A program made the translations under genes and the position numbers. A stretch of 64,000 bases of DNA. Origin: Pseudarthrobacter sp. ATCC 49987. GTDB taxonomy: Bacteria; Actinomycetota; Actinomycetes; Actinomycetales; Micrococcaceae. The stretch covers positions 248,001 to 312,000 of the forward strand of contig NZ_JAABNS010000001.1 of the NCBI RefSeq assembly GCF_009928425.1, read 5' to 3'. Below the pieces are notes generated by a model. That model did no database searches, was not told where the DNA came from, and worked only from the letters and a program-made list of their open reading frames with translations. Below, piece by piece: positions 8,469 to 17,885 of the stretch. Position 1 is the stretch's first letter; every line of letters begins with the position of its first letter.

Positions 8469-9500
8469 ATGAAATACCGCACCCTGGGCACCAGCGGCGC
8501 CGTCGTCTCCACGTACGCGATGGGCACCATGACCTTCGGCGCCGAAGCCACCGAGGAACAGTCCCACGCGATCCTGGATGACTACCTCGCGGCGGGCGGC
8601 AACTTCATCGACACCGCCGATGTCTACGCCTCGGGGGCCTCCGAGGAGATCATCGGCCGCTGGCTCGCCGCGCGCCCGGAGGCCCGGGACCGCGTGGTGC
8701 TCGCCACCAAGGGCCGCTTCCCGACGGGAAAGGCCCCGAACGACGTCGGCACCTCCCGCCGGCACCTGAACCGCGCGCTGGATGAGTCGCTGCGCCGCCT
8801 CGGTGTGGAGCAGATCGACCTGTACCAGCTGCATGCCTGGGATCCCATCACACCCCTGGAGGAATCCCTGCGCTTCCTGCACGACGCCGTCTGCAGCGGG
8901 AAGATCGCCTACTACGGCTTCTCGAATTTCCTGGGCTGGCAGCTGACGAAGGCCGTCCACGTGGCCCGGGCCCACGGCTGGAACGGACCCGTGACGCTGC
9001 AGCCGCAGTACAGCCTGCTGGTCCGCGACATCGAGTCCGAGATCGTTCCGGCCTCGCTCGACGCCGGCATCGGCCTGCTGCCCTGGTCGCCGCTGGGCGG
9101 GGGCTGGCTCTCCGGGAAATACAAGCGGGACCAGCCGCCGGCAGGTGCCACCCGGCTGGGCGAAAATCCGGAACGCGGCATGGAGGCCTGGAAGGCCAGG
9201 AACGCGGACCCGCGCACGTGGCAGATCGTGGACGCGGTGCACGAGATCGCCGGACGGCACGAGGCCAGCGCCGCCCAGGTGGCCCTGGCCTGGCTGGCGG
9301 AGCAGCCGGCCGTGACCTCGGTGATCCTGGGCGCGCGCAGCACGGAACAGCTCGCCGACAACCTTGGAGCTGCGGACCTGCTGCTGACCGAGGGGGAGCT
9401 GATGCGGCTGAGCGAGGTGAGCCGGCCGCGCGTCGGGGTCTACCCGTACGGGCCGATGGCCCAGGAGCAGCGGAGCCGGAAGATCGCCGGCGGCCGCTAG
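8469..9500 (+). CDS. Aldo/keto reductase
   Basis: A 343-residue (beta/alpha)8 NADPH-dependent reductase of the AKR family close to the YajO/tas or Kv-beta-like groups. The catalytic tetrad is visible: Asp and Tyr in DTADVYASG, Lys in VVLATKGRF and His in YQLHAWD. The NADP-binding end shows VILGARSTEQLADNLGA. Start ATG 8469 gives the standard MKYRTLGTSG opening. It follows the epimerase gene by 10 bases and ends 29 bases before the convergent GntR gene. Confidence 0.92.
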   Translation: MKYRTLGTSGAVVSTYAMGTMTFGAEATEEQSHAILDDYLAAGGNFIDTADVYASGASEEIIGRWLAARPEARDRVVLATKGRFPTGKAPNDVGTSRRHLNRALDESLRRLGVEQIDLYQLHAWDPITPLEESLRFLHDAVCSGKIAYYGFSNFLGWQLTKAVHVARAHGWNGPVTLQPQYSLLVRDIESEIVPASLDAGIGLLPWSPLGGGWLSGKYKRDQPPAGATRLGENPERGMEAWKARNADPRTWQIVDAVHEIAGRHEASAAQVALAWLAEQPAVTSVILGARSTEQLADNLGAADLLLTEGELMRLSEVSRPRVGVYPYGPMAQEQRSRKIAGGR

Positions 9501-9529
9501 GGAAGCAACGCGGGGTCAGCCCGCGCCTA

Positions 9530-10324
9530 TCAGATCGCCGCCTCGGATGGGCGCGAAGTGGCCCCGCGTTGTGGTTTTGGGGGCGGGTCCGGGGCGGCGG
9601 GCTGCTGGTGCCTGGACCAGATGTCGCCCATCTCCTCCGAGGACTGCTCCACGATCCGGCTCATCGCGGCGTGTGCCGCGTTCGCCTCGCCGCGCTGGAT
9701 GGCGCTCGCGACGTCGACGTGCAGCTGCAGCGCCTCGTGCTGCGGCAGGTGCGGCATCAGGCCGTGCTCGGTGCGCCCGGTCAGGACCTCGGTGACCAGG
9801 TTGTGCAGCTGGGAAAACATCGGATTTCCGGAGGCCCTGAGCACCGCGGCGTGAAATTCGATATCCAGCCGGAGGAATTCGTCGTGGTCCCCGCGCTGGC
9901 CCGAAGCCCAGAGCCGGGCGGCCTGGGAGACAAGGTCGCTGCCGGCATCCCAGGAGGCGCGCTCGGCGGCGAGGCGGGCAGCCTGTGGTTCGATCGCGCC
10001 GCGGAGTTCGTTCAGCGCCTGCAGCTGCTCCAGGCGTTTGGAGGAGGCGAGCCGCCAGCGGATGACCTGGGGATCGTAGGCATTCCAGGAGTCTTCCGGC
10101 TGTACCACCGTGCCCAGCCGGCGCCGCGATTCCAGCATCCCCTTGGAGGAGAGCACCCGGGTGGCTTCCCGGACCACCGAACGCGACACACCGTGCACTG
10201 TTTCGAGCTCGTCCAGGCGCAGGATCGAATGCGGCGCCAGCGACCCCTCGGCAATGGCAAGTCCCAGCTTGTGGACCAGCACGGAGTGCAGGTCAGCTGA
10301 GGACTCCGCCTTTGGGGTTTTCAT
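9530..10324 (-). CDS. GntR-family regulator (FadR subfamily) of the galactonate locus
   Basis: A 264-residue transcription factor: N-terminal winged helix (residues about 10-75, with the recognition segment GVSRSVVREATRVLSSKGML) and a C-terminal all-helical FCD ligand domain. It is divergent from the sugar-binding protein, permeases, dgoD, aldolase and kinase, so it is likely the DgoR-like repressor responding to galactonate or KDGal (inference from position). Start is uncertain: ATG 10324 is used, while GTG 10348 would add eight residues; neither has a good ribosome site. Confidence 0.87.
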   Translation of the reverse strand: MKTPKAESSADLHSVLVHKLGLAIAEGSLAPHSILRLDELETVHGVSRSVVREATRVLSSKGMLESRRRLGTVVQPEDSWNAYDPQVIRWRLASSKRLEQLQALNELRGAIEPQAARLAAERASWDAGSDLVSQAARLWASGQRGDHDEFLRLDIEFHAAVLRASGNPMFSQLHNLVTEVLTGRTEHGLMPHLPQHEALQLHVDVASAIQRGEANAAHAAMSRIVEQSSEEMGDIWSRHQQPAAPDPPPKPQRGATSRPSEAAI

Positions 10325-10394
10325 AAATAAATCATACGGCTCGGGCACAAGGGGTTGTTTAAGTCTGCTTTATTTCTCTAAGATCGCTTCCAGA

Positions 10395-10416
10395 GCAGAT
10401 GTAACGATGCATCTGC
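10395..10416. promoter_or_regulatory. Perfect 7-bp inverted repeat in the GntR/importer intergenic region
   Basis: GCAGATG and CATCTGC arms flank an 8-base centre. The dyad lies between the divergent GntR gene and the sugar-binding protein, about 50 bases upstream of the latter's ATG. It could be an operator of the regulator or a leader hairpin. It does not match the classic TNGTNNNACNA core of FadR/GntR sites, so the assignment is tentative. Confidence 0.4.
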
Positions 10417-10464
10417 GGCCGGCTGGACAGTGACGCCCGGCCCATAAGAAACCAAGGAGTCGTA

Positions 10465-11760
10465 ATGAAGCGACGTTCGATCATGCAGTACGCGGCTGTC
10501 GCCGCGGCCCTGTCTCTGGGCCTCACCGCCTGCGGCGGAGCCAGCGGCAGCTCCGATGCCAAGACAGCCGGCACGGTCCGGGTCACCCTCGCGAACCACG
10601 TCTGGACCGAAGGCATCAAGGCAGCCATTCCGGAATTCGAGAAGTCCAGCGGCCTCAAGGTTGAACTGACCCAGCTCGGCGAGGACCAGCTCTCGGACCA
10701 GTACAACGTCAAGCTCAACGCCGGCAGCGACGAGATCGACGTCATGATGTACCGCCCCCTGCAGGAGGGCAAGGCGTTCGCGAAGAACGGTTACCTCGCC
10801 GACCTGACGTCCAAGGTCTCCTCGGACTCCAGCTGGGACTGGAAGGACTACCAGGACGGCCCGGTCAAGGCCACTACGGCCGACGGCAAGGTGGTCGGCG
10901 TCCCGATCATCACCGAACGCGAAGTGCTCTACTACCGCAAGGACCTGCTGAAGGCCGCCGGCCTTGAGGTTCCGAAGACCATGGAAGAGCTCGAAGCAGC
11001 CGCCAAGGCCATCAAGGCTTCCTCGCCGGACACTGCAGGCTTCGTGGCCCGCACCGGCAAGTCGGCCGCCGTCACCCAGTTCTCCAGCTTCCTGTACAGC
11101 TTCGGCGGAGACTTCACGGATGCCACCGGCAAGTCCGCCGTCAATACCGACGCCGCCAAGAAGGCCTACGCGTACTATGGCGGCCTGATCAAGAACTACG
11201 GCCCGGCCAACGTCAGCACCGACATGAGCTGGCCCGAGGCGATGGCAATCTTCACCCAGGGCAAGGCCGCCTTCTACACCGAGGCCGACTCGCTCTACAA
11301 GAACGCCACCGACCCGGCCAAGTCCAAGGTCGCCGACACGGTCGGCTTCGCCGCCCTGCCCGCCGGCCCGGCCGGTTCCAAGCCGTACAATATCCCGTCG
11401 TGGGGCCTCGCCGTCAACCAGGCCTCGGGCAACCAGGACAACGCCTGGAAGTTCATCCAGTGGGCCACCAGCAAGGAACGCACCCTCGCAGCCCAGAAGG
11501 CCGGTGTCCCCGGACCCCGCGCCTCCGTCTGGTCCGATCCCGCCGGCACCTCCACCTACCCGAAGGACCTGGCCGAGGCCATCGCAGCCAGCGCCAAGAA
11601 CGGCGTCGGCCACGACCGCCCCGAGGTTGTCACGGTCGGCAAGGCCCGCGAAATCGTCGGCGGCCCGATCGTAGCCACCATCACCGGCGCTGACGCTTCC
11701 GCCGCCGCTGACACGGCCCACGAGGCCTTCCAGAAGTTCCTGGACAGCGAAAAGAAGTAG
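10465..11760 (+). CDS. Sugar ABC transporter solute-binding lipoprotein
   Basis: A 431-residue family 1 extracellular solute-binding protein. It begins with a lipoprotein signal peptide (MKRRSIMQ..., lipobox LTAC, modified Cys23) and continues with the typical ABC sugar-binding core including the GKAAFYTEADSLY segment. It delivers substrate to the two permeases that follow. Located first in the sugar-acid operon, its ligand is probably a hexonate or related sugar acid (inference). RBS AAGGAG lies 5-10 bases upstream of ATG 10465. A strong hairpin separates it from the permeases. Confidence 0.92.
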   Translation: MKRRSIMQYAAVAAALSLGLTACGGASGSSDAKTAGTVRVTLANHVWTEGIKAAIPEFEKSSGLKVELTQLGEDQLSDQYNVKLNAGSDEIDVMMYRPLQEGKAFAKNGYLADLTSKVSSDSSWDWKDYQDGPVKATTADGKVVGVPIITEREVLYYRKDLLKAAGLEVPKTMEELEAAAKAIKASSPDTAGFVARTGKSAAVTQFSSFLYSFGGDFTDATGKSAVNTDAAKKAYAYYGGLIKNYGPANVSTDMSWPEAMAIFTQGKAAFYTEADSLYKNATDPAKSKVADTVGFAALPAGPAGSKPYNIPSWGLAVNQASGNQDNAWKFIQWATSKERTLAAQKAGVPGPRASVWSDPAGTSTYPKDLAEAIAASAKNGVGHDRPEVVTVGKAREIVGGPIVATITGADASAAADTAHEAFQKFLDSEKK

Positions 11761-11798
11761 CGCACCCGGCACACCACGCGCCGCCTACCAAACCGCCC

Positions 11799-11829
11799 GG
11801 CGGGGCGGCGGCCCAGCCGCCGCCCCGCC
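11799..11829 (+). promoter_or_regulatory. Perfect 13-bp GC hairpin between binding-protein and permease genes
   Basis: Arms of 13 bases (GGCGGGGCGGCGG and its complement) around the five-base loop CCCAG. It is not followed by a T-run, so it is a poor intrinsic terminator. Such stems between binding-protein and permease genes are known to stabilise or partly terminate the message and keep the binding protein in excess; that role is inferred. Confidence 0.6.
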
Positions 11830-11871
11830 GCGGCCAGCTCTTCACTTCACCCCCGACTCCTTAGGTGAACC

Positions 11872-12840
11872 ATGTCTGTATTGACCCCTCCCCGCAGTGC
11901 GCAGTCCGGGCCGCCGTCCGGCCGCGGCGCCCGCCGCGCCCCCGGCGCCCGTGAGAACTTCTCCGCCTGGGCCAACCGGCACCGCAAGTGGCTGTTCGCG
12001 GCCCCGGCGATGATCTTCGTCGGTGTCCTCATCGTCTTTCCGCTGGCCTGGACCCTGTACCTGAGCCTGACCGATTCGCAGGGCTCCGTCCGGGCCGCCT
12101 CAGAGTTCGTCGGTCTGCAGAACTACCTGACGGTCCTTTCCGACGCCGAGCGCTTCTGGCCCGCGGTCGGACGCACCCTGTCCTTCACCGGCGTCGCCCT
12201 GGTGTGCGAAGTGGTGCTGGGCATGTGCATCGCGCTGTTGCTGTGGCGCCCGTTCCGCGGCGAAAAGTGGGTCCGCGTGGCCATTCTCCTCCCGCTCGTC
12301 GCCACCCCGGTGGCCGTCGGCATGATGTGGCGGCTGATCTTCGACCCCAACATCGGCTTCGTCAACCAACTGCTCGGCATGGTCGGCATCCCGCCGCAGC
12401 CATGGCTCTCCGGCCAGGACACGGCGCTGGGCACCACCATCTTCATGGACGTGTGGCAGTGGACCCCCATGGTCGTGCTGATCCTGCTCGCCGGCCTGAC
12501 CTCGCTGTCCGAGGAGCCCGACGAGGCTGCCCGGATGGACGGCGCCAACGCCTTCCAGCGCTTCTTCTTCATCACGCTGCCGCTCATGATGCCGACAGTC
12601 ATTGTCGCCATCCTGCTCCGGGGCATCGATGCCCTGAAAACGTTCGACATCCTCTATGCCACCAAGGGCAAGGGCGGCGGATCCTTCCACGAGGTGGAGA
12701 CGCTCAACGTCTACGCCTACGGCCTGAGCTTCGACTACAACCAGTACGGGCTGTCCTCCGCGGTGCTGATCCTGTTCTTCATGATCATCATCGGCTCCAT
12801 GTGGCTGCTGACCATGCGCAAGAAAGCGGTAAGCAAATGA
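11872..12840 (+). CDS. Sugar ABC transporter permease (MalF-type)
   Basis: A 322-residue inner-membrane permease of the MalF/LacF class. After a proline/arginine-rich cytoplasmic start there are six predicted helices; the ATPase-docking EAA loop reads DEAARMDGANAFQRFFFITLP at about residues 216-236. It pairs with the MalG-type permease whose ATG overlaps its stop (ATGA). The substrate is inferred to be the sugar acid processed by the downstream enzymes. Confidence 0.9.
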   Translation: MSVLTPPRSAQSGPPSGRGARRAPGARENFSAWANRHRKWLFAAPAMIFVGVLIVFPLAWTLYLSLTDSQGSVRAASEFVGLQNYLTVLSDAERFWPAVGRTLSFTGVALVCEVVLGMCIALLLWRPFRGEKWVRVAILLPLVATPVAVGMMWRLIFDPNIGFVNQLLGMVGIPPQPWLSGQDTALGTTIFMDVWQWTPMVVLILLAGLTSLSEEPDEAARMDGANAFQRFFFITLPLMMPTVIVAILLRGIDALKTFDILYATKGKGGGSFHEVETLNVYAYGLSFDYNQYGLSSAVLILFFMIIIGSMWLLTMRKKAVSK

Positions 12841-13742
12841 CCGTACTGACCGGAAACACAGAAAACACAGAAGACACAGAAACCGCCAGCACAGCCCGGC
12901 TTGCACCGGCTCCGCGCCCCCGGAAGCCCCTGGGCACCCGCGCCTACAAGGTGTTCCGCGTCGCCGCACTTGTGGCCGTCGTGCTCTTCCTGGTCGCCCC
13001 GCTGTTCTGGATGCTGCTGGCCTCCCTCAAGACCAACGTGGACATCTACGACACGGGCAAGTCGCTCCTCTTCACCCCCACGTTCGAGAACTACGCCAAT
13101 GTGCTGCAGCGGAACAACTACTTCGTCTTCATCTTCAACAGCTTCTGGGTGGCTTTCGTCTCCACGGCCCTGTCGCTGGTCCTGGGCGTGCCCGCCGCCT
13201 ACGCCATGAGCCGCTTCACGATGCACCGCTCGGCGCTCGTGGTCCTGATGGCCCGCGTCATCCCCGGCGTCTCCCTGCTGGTGCCCTGGTACTACGTCTT
13301 CTCCAACCTGAAGATGGTGGGCGGCTTCGAGGTACTGATCCTCAGCCACATGTTCGTCTCGCTGCCGCTGATCGTGTACATCATGATGAGCTACTTCGAT
13401 TCCCTGCCGCTGGAGCTGGAGGAATCGGCCCAGGTGGACGGACTCACCCCGATCGGCGCCTTCCGCCGCATCACCCTGCCGCTCTCCGTCGCCGGCATGG
13501 CCACCGCCGGCATCCTGTCCTTCATCTTCTCGTGGAACAACTTCATGTTCGCCCTGGTGCTCTCCGGCTCCAAGACCAAGACCCTGCCGGTCGCGATCTT
13601 CGACTTCGTCTCCTACGCCAGCATCGACTGGGGCGGACTCATGGCGGCCGCCACCGTGGTCACCATCCCGATCATGATCATTGCGCTCTTCACGCAGAAG
13701 TACATCGTCTCCGGCATGACCGCCGGCGCGACCAAGGGCTAG
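12837..13742 (+). CDS. Sugar ABC transporter permease (MalG-type)
   Basis: A 301-residue permease of the MalG/LacG class with six helices and the EAA loop EESAQVDGLTPIGAFRRITLP. The N-terminal 25 residues are Thr/Glu-rich and contain a short TENTEDTET repeat, unlike typical MalG. The start ATG 12837 overlaps the preceding stop. No ATP-binding subunit is encoded in the locus, so a shared MsmK/UgpC-type ATPase from elsewhere would be required. dgoD starts 7 bases later. Confidence 0.9.
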   Translation: MTVLTGNTENTEDTETASTARLAPAPRPRKPLGTRAYKVFRVAALVAVVLFLVAPLFWMLLASLKTNVDIYDTGKSLLFTPTFENYANVLQRNNYFVFIFNSFWVAFVSTALSLVLGVPAAYAMSRFTMHRSALVVLMARVIPGVSLLVPWYYVFSNLKMVGGFEVLILSHMFVSLPLIVYIMMSYFDSLPLELEESAQVDGLTPIGAFRRITLPLSVAGMATAGILSFIFSWNNFMFALVLSGSKTKTLPVAIFDFVSYASIDWGGLMAAATVVTIPIMIIALFTQKYIVSGMTAGATKG

Positions 13743-13749
13743 GCAACAG

Positions 13750-14898
13750 ATGACACTCATCAGCAGGATTGAGACGTTCCTCGTCGCGCCGCGCTGGCTC
13801 TTCGTCCGGATCGAGACGGACAGCGGGATCGTCGGCTGGGGCGAGGCGAGCTGCGAAGGCCGCAGCGAAACCGTGCGCACCGCCGTCGACCAGCTCTCCG
13901 AGCTGCTCATCGGCAACGATGCGCTCCGGATCGAGGACCACTGGCAGGTGATGACCAAAGGCTCGTTCTACCGCGGCGGGCCCATCCTGGCCAGCGCCGT
14001 GTCCGGGCTGGACCAGGCCCTCTGGGACATCGCCGGCAAGCACTTCAACACCCCCGTGCACCAGCTCCTGGGCGGCCACGTCCGCGACCGGATCCGGATG
14101 TACGGCTGGGTGGGCGGGGACGAGCCCAACGAGGTGGCCGACCAGATCAGCGCCCAGCTGGAAGTCGGGCTCACCGCGGTGAAGATGAACGCCAGCGGCC
14201 GCATGAGCCCCATCGCCTCGGTGGCGGAGCTCGACGGCGTCGTCCGCCGCGTCGCCGCCGCCCGCGAGGTCCTCGGGGACCACCGCGACGTCGCGGTCGA
14301 CTTCCACGGCCGCTTCAGCCTCGCCAATGCCCGCCGGGTGGCGCCGCTGCTCGAACCGTACCGGCCCTTCTTCCTCGAAGAGCCGGTGGTCCCGGAAAAC
14401 ACGCACATGCTCCGGGAGTTCACCTCCTCGACCACGACGCCGGTCTCCACCGGCGAGCGGCTCTACAGCCGGCAGGAATTCCTGCCCGCGCTGCAGGCCG
14501 GCATCGCCGTGGCCCAGCCGGACCTCTCACACGCCGGCGGCATCACCGAGGTCCGCAAGATCGCCTCGCTCGCCGAAATCTACGAGGTCCAGCTGGCCCC
14601 GCACTGCCCACTCGGACCGCTCGCCCTGGCAGCGTGCCTGCAGGTGGGTTTCGCCACGCCCAACTTCCTGATCCAGGAACAAAGCATCGGCATCCACTAC
14701 AACCAGGGCGCCGAAGTCCTGGACTACGTGGTGGACAAATCCCCGCTGAAGTTCGTGGACGGGCACATCGAACGACTGACCGGCCCGGGTCTCGGGATCG
14801 AAATCGACGAGGCCGTGGTCCGCGCCGCGGACAAGCGCGGCCACGCCTGGCGCGGACCCGTCTGGCGGCACCCCGACGGAGCCTACGCAGAATGGTGA
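13750..14898 (+). CDS. dgoD: D-galactonate dehydratase (enolase superfamily)
   Basis: A 382-residue mandelate-racemase subgroup enzyme converting D-galactonate to 2-keto-3-deoxy-D-galactonate. Metal ligands are seen at Asp184 (VDFHGR), Glu210 (LEEP) and Glu236 (GERLY); the acid/base residues are His186 and His285 (APHCPLG). These positions and the flanking blocks SHAGGITE, QEQSIGIHYNQG match characterised DgoD closely. The gene lies between the importer and the KDPGal aldolase, fitting a DeLey-Doudoroff route. Confidence 0.92.
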   Translation: MTLISRIETFLVAPRWLFVRIETDSGIVGWGEASCEGRSETVRTAVDQLSELLIGNDALRIEDHWQVMTKGSFYRGGPILASAVSGLDQALWDIAGKHFNTPVHQLLGGHVRDRIRMYGWVGGDEPNEVADQISAQLEVGLTAVKMNASGRMSPIASVAELDGVVRRVAAAREVLGDHRDVAVDFHGRFSLANARRVAPLLEPYRPFFLEEPVVPENTHMLREFTSSTTTPVSTGERLYSRQEFLPALQAGIAVAQPDLSHAGGITEVRKIASLAEIYEVQLAPHCPLGPLALAACLQVGFATPNFLIQEQSIGIHYNQGAEVLDYVVDKSPLKFVDGHIERLTGPGLGIEIDEAVVRAADKRGHAWRGPVWRHPDGAYAEW

Positions 14899-14903
14899 AT
14901 CAC

Positions 14904-15590
14904 ATGACCGACAACCCGAGCATGGACCTGACGCCGGAGGCCCTGCTGGCCGGAATCCGGGAGACCCGGCTGGTCGCCATTGTGCGCGGCACCGACGGCG
15001 GCGCCGCCGCGAAGGCGGCCCTCGCTGTGATGGATGAGGGCTTCCGCTACGTCGAAATCGCCCTGACCACCCCGGGGGCGCTGGAGGCCATCCGCGCCGT
15101 CCGCGCCGCCGCCCCGGACGGCTGCTTCGTCGGCGCCGGCACCGTGCTGACCGAGCAGGACGTGGAACGCGTGGCCGCGGCGGGCGGCCAGTTCATGGTT
15201 ACCCCGGCGCTGGCAACCTCCATCCAGGAATCCGCCCGCCTCGGGATCCCGGTCCTGGCCGGGGCACTGACGCCCACCGAGGCCTACGAGGCCATGACCC
15301 GGGGTGCCACCGCGGTGAAGCTCTTCCCCGCCTCCATCGGCGGACCGGGCTACCTCAAGGCCCTGCGCGACCCCTTCCCGGGGATCCCCTTCATCGCCGT
15401 CGGCGGCGTGGGACTCGAGGAGGCGTCGGGCTACTGGCAGGCGGGCGCCGTCGCCATCGGCCTGGGCGGACCGCTCTTCGGGGATGCCGGCTCCGGCGGC
15501 GACCTCGCCCCGGTGCGGGACCGCGCCCGCGGCTTCGTGGCGCTCGCCGCCGAATTCGACCGCCGGACCGCCGCGGAGAGCCGGCCGTGA
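14904..15590 (+). CDS. dgoA: 2-dehydro-3-deoxy-6-phosphogalactonate aldolase
   Basis: A 228-residue class I aldolase of the KDPG/KDPGal family, splitting KDPGal into pyruvate and glyceraldehyde 3-phosphate. The Schiff-base Lys is Lys139 in AVKLFPAS; the catalytic Glu is Glu51 in YVEIALTTP; the phosphate-binding GGVG loop follows. The ATG at 14904 is preceded by GGTGA at 5 bases, which overlaps the end of dgoD; an in-frame ATG at 14892 is also possible. Start overlaps and spacing show a tight operon. Confidence 0.9.
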   Translation: MTDNPSMDLTPEALLAGIRETRLVAIVRGTDGGAAAKAALAVMDEGFRYVEIALTTPGALEAIRAVRAAAPDGCFVGAGTVLTEQDVERVAAAGGQFMVTPALATSIQESARLGIPVLAGALTPTEAYEAMTRGATAVKLFPASIGGPGYLKALRDPFPGIPFIAVGGVGLEEASGYWQAGAVAIGLGGPLFGDAGSGGDLAPVRDRARGFVALAAEFDRRTAAESRP

Positions 15591-16585
15591 TTCCCGGACC
15601 TGTGCTTCCCGTCCCGGGGATTCCTGACCTGCTGACCTTCGGGGAATCGATGGTGTCGCTGCGCTCCGCCGGTCCGCTCTCCGCCGGCGGCTCCCTGGGC
15701 ATGCACGTGGCCGGGGCGGAATCCAACGTGGCCGTCGGCGTCGCCCGCCTCGGCCACCGGGTGGGCTGGGCCGGAGTCCTCGGCGCCGACCCGCACGGTG
15801 AATTCATCCTGCGGCAGCTGCGCAGCGAGGGCATCGCGGTGCACCACCGCGAGGACGCCGGCCGCGGCACCGGGGTGATGTTCCTCGAACAGCGCACCGC
15901 CGACGTCACCCGGGCCTTCTACTACCGCGCCGGGTCCGCCGGATCCACGCTCAGCCGGGACGACGTCGACGCGGCCTTCCGGGACGGCGCCCGGGTCCTG
16001 CACCTCACCGGGATTACCGCCGCCCTCAGCCAGGAGGCGCGGCGGGCCGTCGAGTACGCGGCCGCCCGTGCTGCCGGCGAAGGCCTGGAAGTGTCCCTCG
16101 ACGTCAACTACCGCGGCAAGCTCTGGTCCCGGGACGAGGCACGCGCCGTCCTCACCCCGCTGGCCCGGTACGCCAGCATCCTGATCGCCTCCGACGACGA
16201 ACTCGGCCTGGTCGCCTCCGGTGGTGGCTGCGCCGCAACGGCCGACGACGCCGACACGGCCATGGCGGCCGAACTCCTGGACCGCGGGGTGCGGGAGGTC
16301 GTGGTCAAGCGCGGCGCGGCCGGCGCCGGCGTCCACACCGCCGCCGGCCGGTGGGAAACGCCCGCCGTGCCGGTCACCAGCATCGACACCGTGGGCGCCG
16401 GCGACGCCTTCACCGCCGGCTACCTCTCAGCCCTGCTCGACGGCGAGGACGTGGCCGGCCGCCTGCAGCGCGGCGCCCTCGCCGGAGCCTTTGCCGTCAG
16501 CACCGCCGGTGACTGGGAAGGCCTGCCCCGCCGGAGCGAGCTCGCGCTGCTGGGGGCCACGCCCAGCGGAACCACCCAACGCTAA
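15587..16585 (+). CDS. PfkB-family 2-keto-3-deoxygluconate/galactonate kinase
   Basis: A 332-residue ribokinase-fold sugar kinase. The N-terminal GESMVSL and [14 protein letters not shown] blocks and the C-terminal PfkB signature [17 protein letters not shown] (catalytic Asp273) are intact. By position between dgoA and a second dehydratase it should phosphorylate 2-keto-3-deoxygalactonate to KDPGal, replacing the unrelated DgoK used in enterobacteria (inference). The GTG start at 15587 overlaps the stop of dgoA by 4 bases. Confidence 0.87.
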   Translation: MIPGPVLPVPGIPDLLTFGESMVSLRSAGPLSAGGSLGMHVAGAESNVAVGVARLGHRVGWAGVLGADPHGEFILRQLRSEGIAVHHREDAGRGTGVMFLEQRTADVTRAFYYRAGSAGSTLSRDDVDAAFRDGARVLHLTGITAALSQEARRAVEYAAARAAGEGLEVSLDVNYRGKLWSRDEARAVLTPLARYASILIASDDELGLVASGGGCAATADDADTAMAAELLDRGVREVVVKRGAAGAGVHTAAGRWETPAVPVTSIDTVGAGDAFTAGYLSALLDGEDVAGRLQRGALAGAFAVSTAGDWEGLPRRSELALLGATPSGTTQR

Positions 16586-16655
16586 GGCCCGGCCCGCTGG
16601 CCGGCCGCCTCCAGCACCATCTACAACACACCGACACGGAAAGCCTGGACCCACT

Positions 16656-17885
16656 GTGAAAATCATTGCCGCGGAAGTCTTCGTGACCAGCCCCTCCCGT
16701 AACTTCGTGACCCTGCGGATTACCACGGACGACGGCGTGACCGGGATCGGCGATGCGACCCTGAACGGGCGTGAGCTCGCGGTGGCCGCGTACTTGAAGG
16801 AGCATGTGGCGCAGCTGCTGATCGGCAAGGACCCGCACCGGATCGAGGACACCTGGCAGTTCCTGTACCGGTCCTCGTATTGGCGCCGCGGCCCGGTGAC
16901 GATGGCCGCGATCGCCGCGGTGGACATGGCCCTGTGGGATATCAAGGGCAAGGTGGCCGGGATGCCGGTCTACCAGCTGCTGGGCGGGGCGTCCCGGAAT
17001 GGGCTGCGCGCCTATGGGCACGCCTCGGGTGCGGACCTGGAGTCGTTGTTTGATTCGGTCCGGGAGCACCTGGAGCTGGGCTACAAGTCGGTGCGGATCC
17101 AGACGGCCGTGCCGGGGATCAAAGCCGTGTACGGGGTCGCGGCGCAGGCGCAGGCCTCGGGGGAGCGGTACGACTACGAGCCCGCCGGGCGCGGGGCGTT
17201 CCCGGTGGAGGAGGACTGGGATACCCGGGCGTACCTGCGGCACCTGCCGACCGTGTTCGAGGCGGTCCGGAACGAGTTCGGCCCGGAGCTGCCGCTCCTG
17301 CATGACGGGCACCACCGGATGACGCCGATCCAGGCCGCGAAGCTGGGCAAGGCGCTGGAGCCGTATGACCTGTTCTGGCTGGAGGACTGCACCCCGGCGG
17401 AAAACCAGGAGGCGCTGCGCCTGGTCCGGCAGCACACCACGACGCCGCTGGCGATCGGGGAAATCTTCAACACCGTTTTCGATTACCAGACGCTGATCAA
17501 GGAACAGCTGATCGACTATGTCCGGGCCGCCTCCACGCACTTCGGCGGGATCTCGCCGCTGAAGAAGGTCATGGACTTCGCCGCGCAGTACCAGATCAAG
17601 TCCGGGTTCCACGGGCCCACGGACATTTCCCCGGTCGGGTTCGCCGCGCAGCTGCACGTGGGCCTGGCGATCCACAACTACGGCATCCAGGAATATATGC
17701 AGCACTCGGATAAGACCAACGAGGTCTTCGAGCAGTCCATGACGTTCGTGGACGGGTACCTGCACCCGGGGGACAAGCCCGGCATCGGCGTGGAATTCAA
17801 CGAGGAAGCCGCTGCGGCCTTCCCCTACCAGCAGGCCTACCTGCCCTACAACCGCCTCGTCGACGGAACTGTCCACGACTGGTGA
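16656..17885 (+). CDS. ManD/RspA-type sugar-acid dehydratase
   Basis: A 409-residue enolase-superfamily enzyme of the D-mannonate/D-gluconate dehydratase (ManD, RspA) group. Metal ligands Asp217 (LHDGHH), Glu243 (WLEDC) and Glu269 (GEIFN) are present, with the catalytic-loop His residues 219/220 and the later HGPTDISP segment. It would yield 2-keto-3-deoxygluconate, feeding the kinase just upstream. GTG 16656 gives the family start [12 protein letters not shown]. Codon use leans to G-ending codons (CGG, GTG, GCG, GGG) unlike the C-ending bias of the genes before it, a possible sign of separate acquisition. Its 3' end is tandemly repeated downstream. Confidence 0.9.
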   Translation: MKIIAAEVFVTSPSRNFVTLRITTDDGVTGIGDATLNGRELAVAAYLKEHVAQLLIGKDPHRIEDTWQFLYRSSYWRRGPVTMAAIAAVDMALWDIKGKVAGMPVYQLLGGASRNGLRAYGHASGADLESLFDSVREHLELGYKSVRIQTAVPGIKAVYGVAAQAQASGERYDYEPAGRGAFPVEEDWDTRAYLRHLPTVFEAVRNEFGPELPLLHDGHHRMTPIQAAKLGKALEPYDLFWLEDCTPAENQEALRLVRQHTTTPLAIGEIFNTVFDYQTLIKEQLIDYVRAASTHFGGISPLKKVMDFAAQYQIKSGFHGPTDISPVGFAAQLHVGLAIHNYGIQEYMQHSDKTNEVFEQSMTFVDGYLHPGDKPGIGVEFNEEAAAAFPYQQAYLPYNRLVDGTVHDW

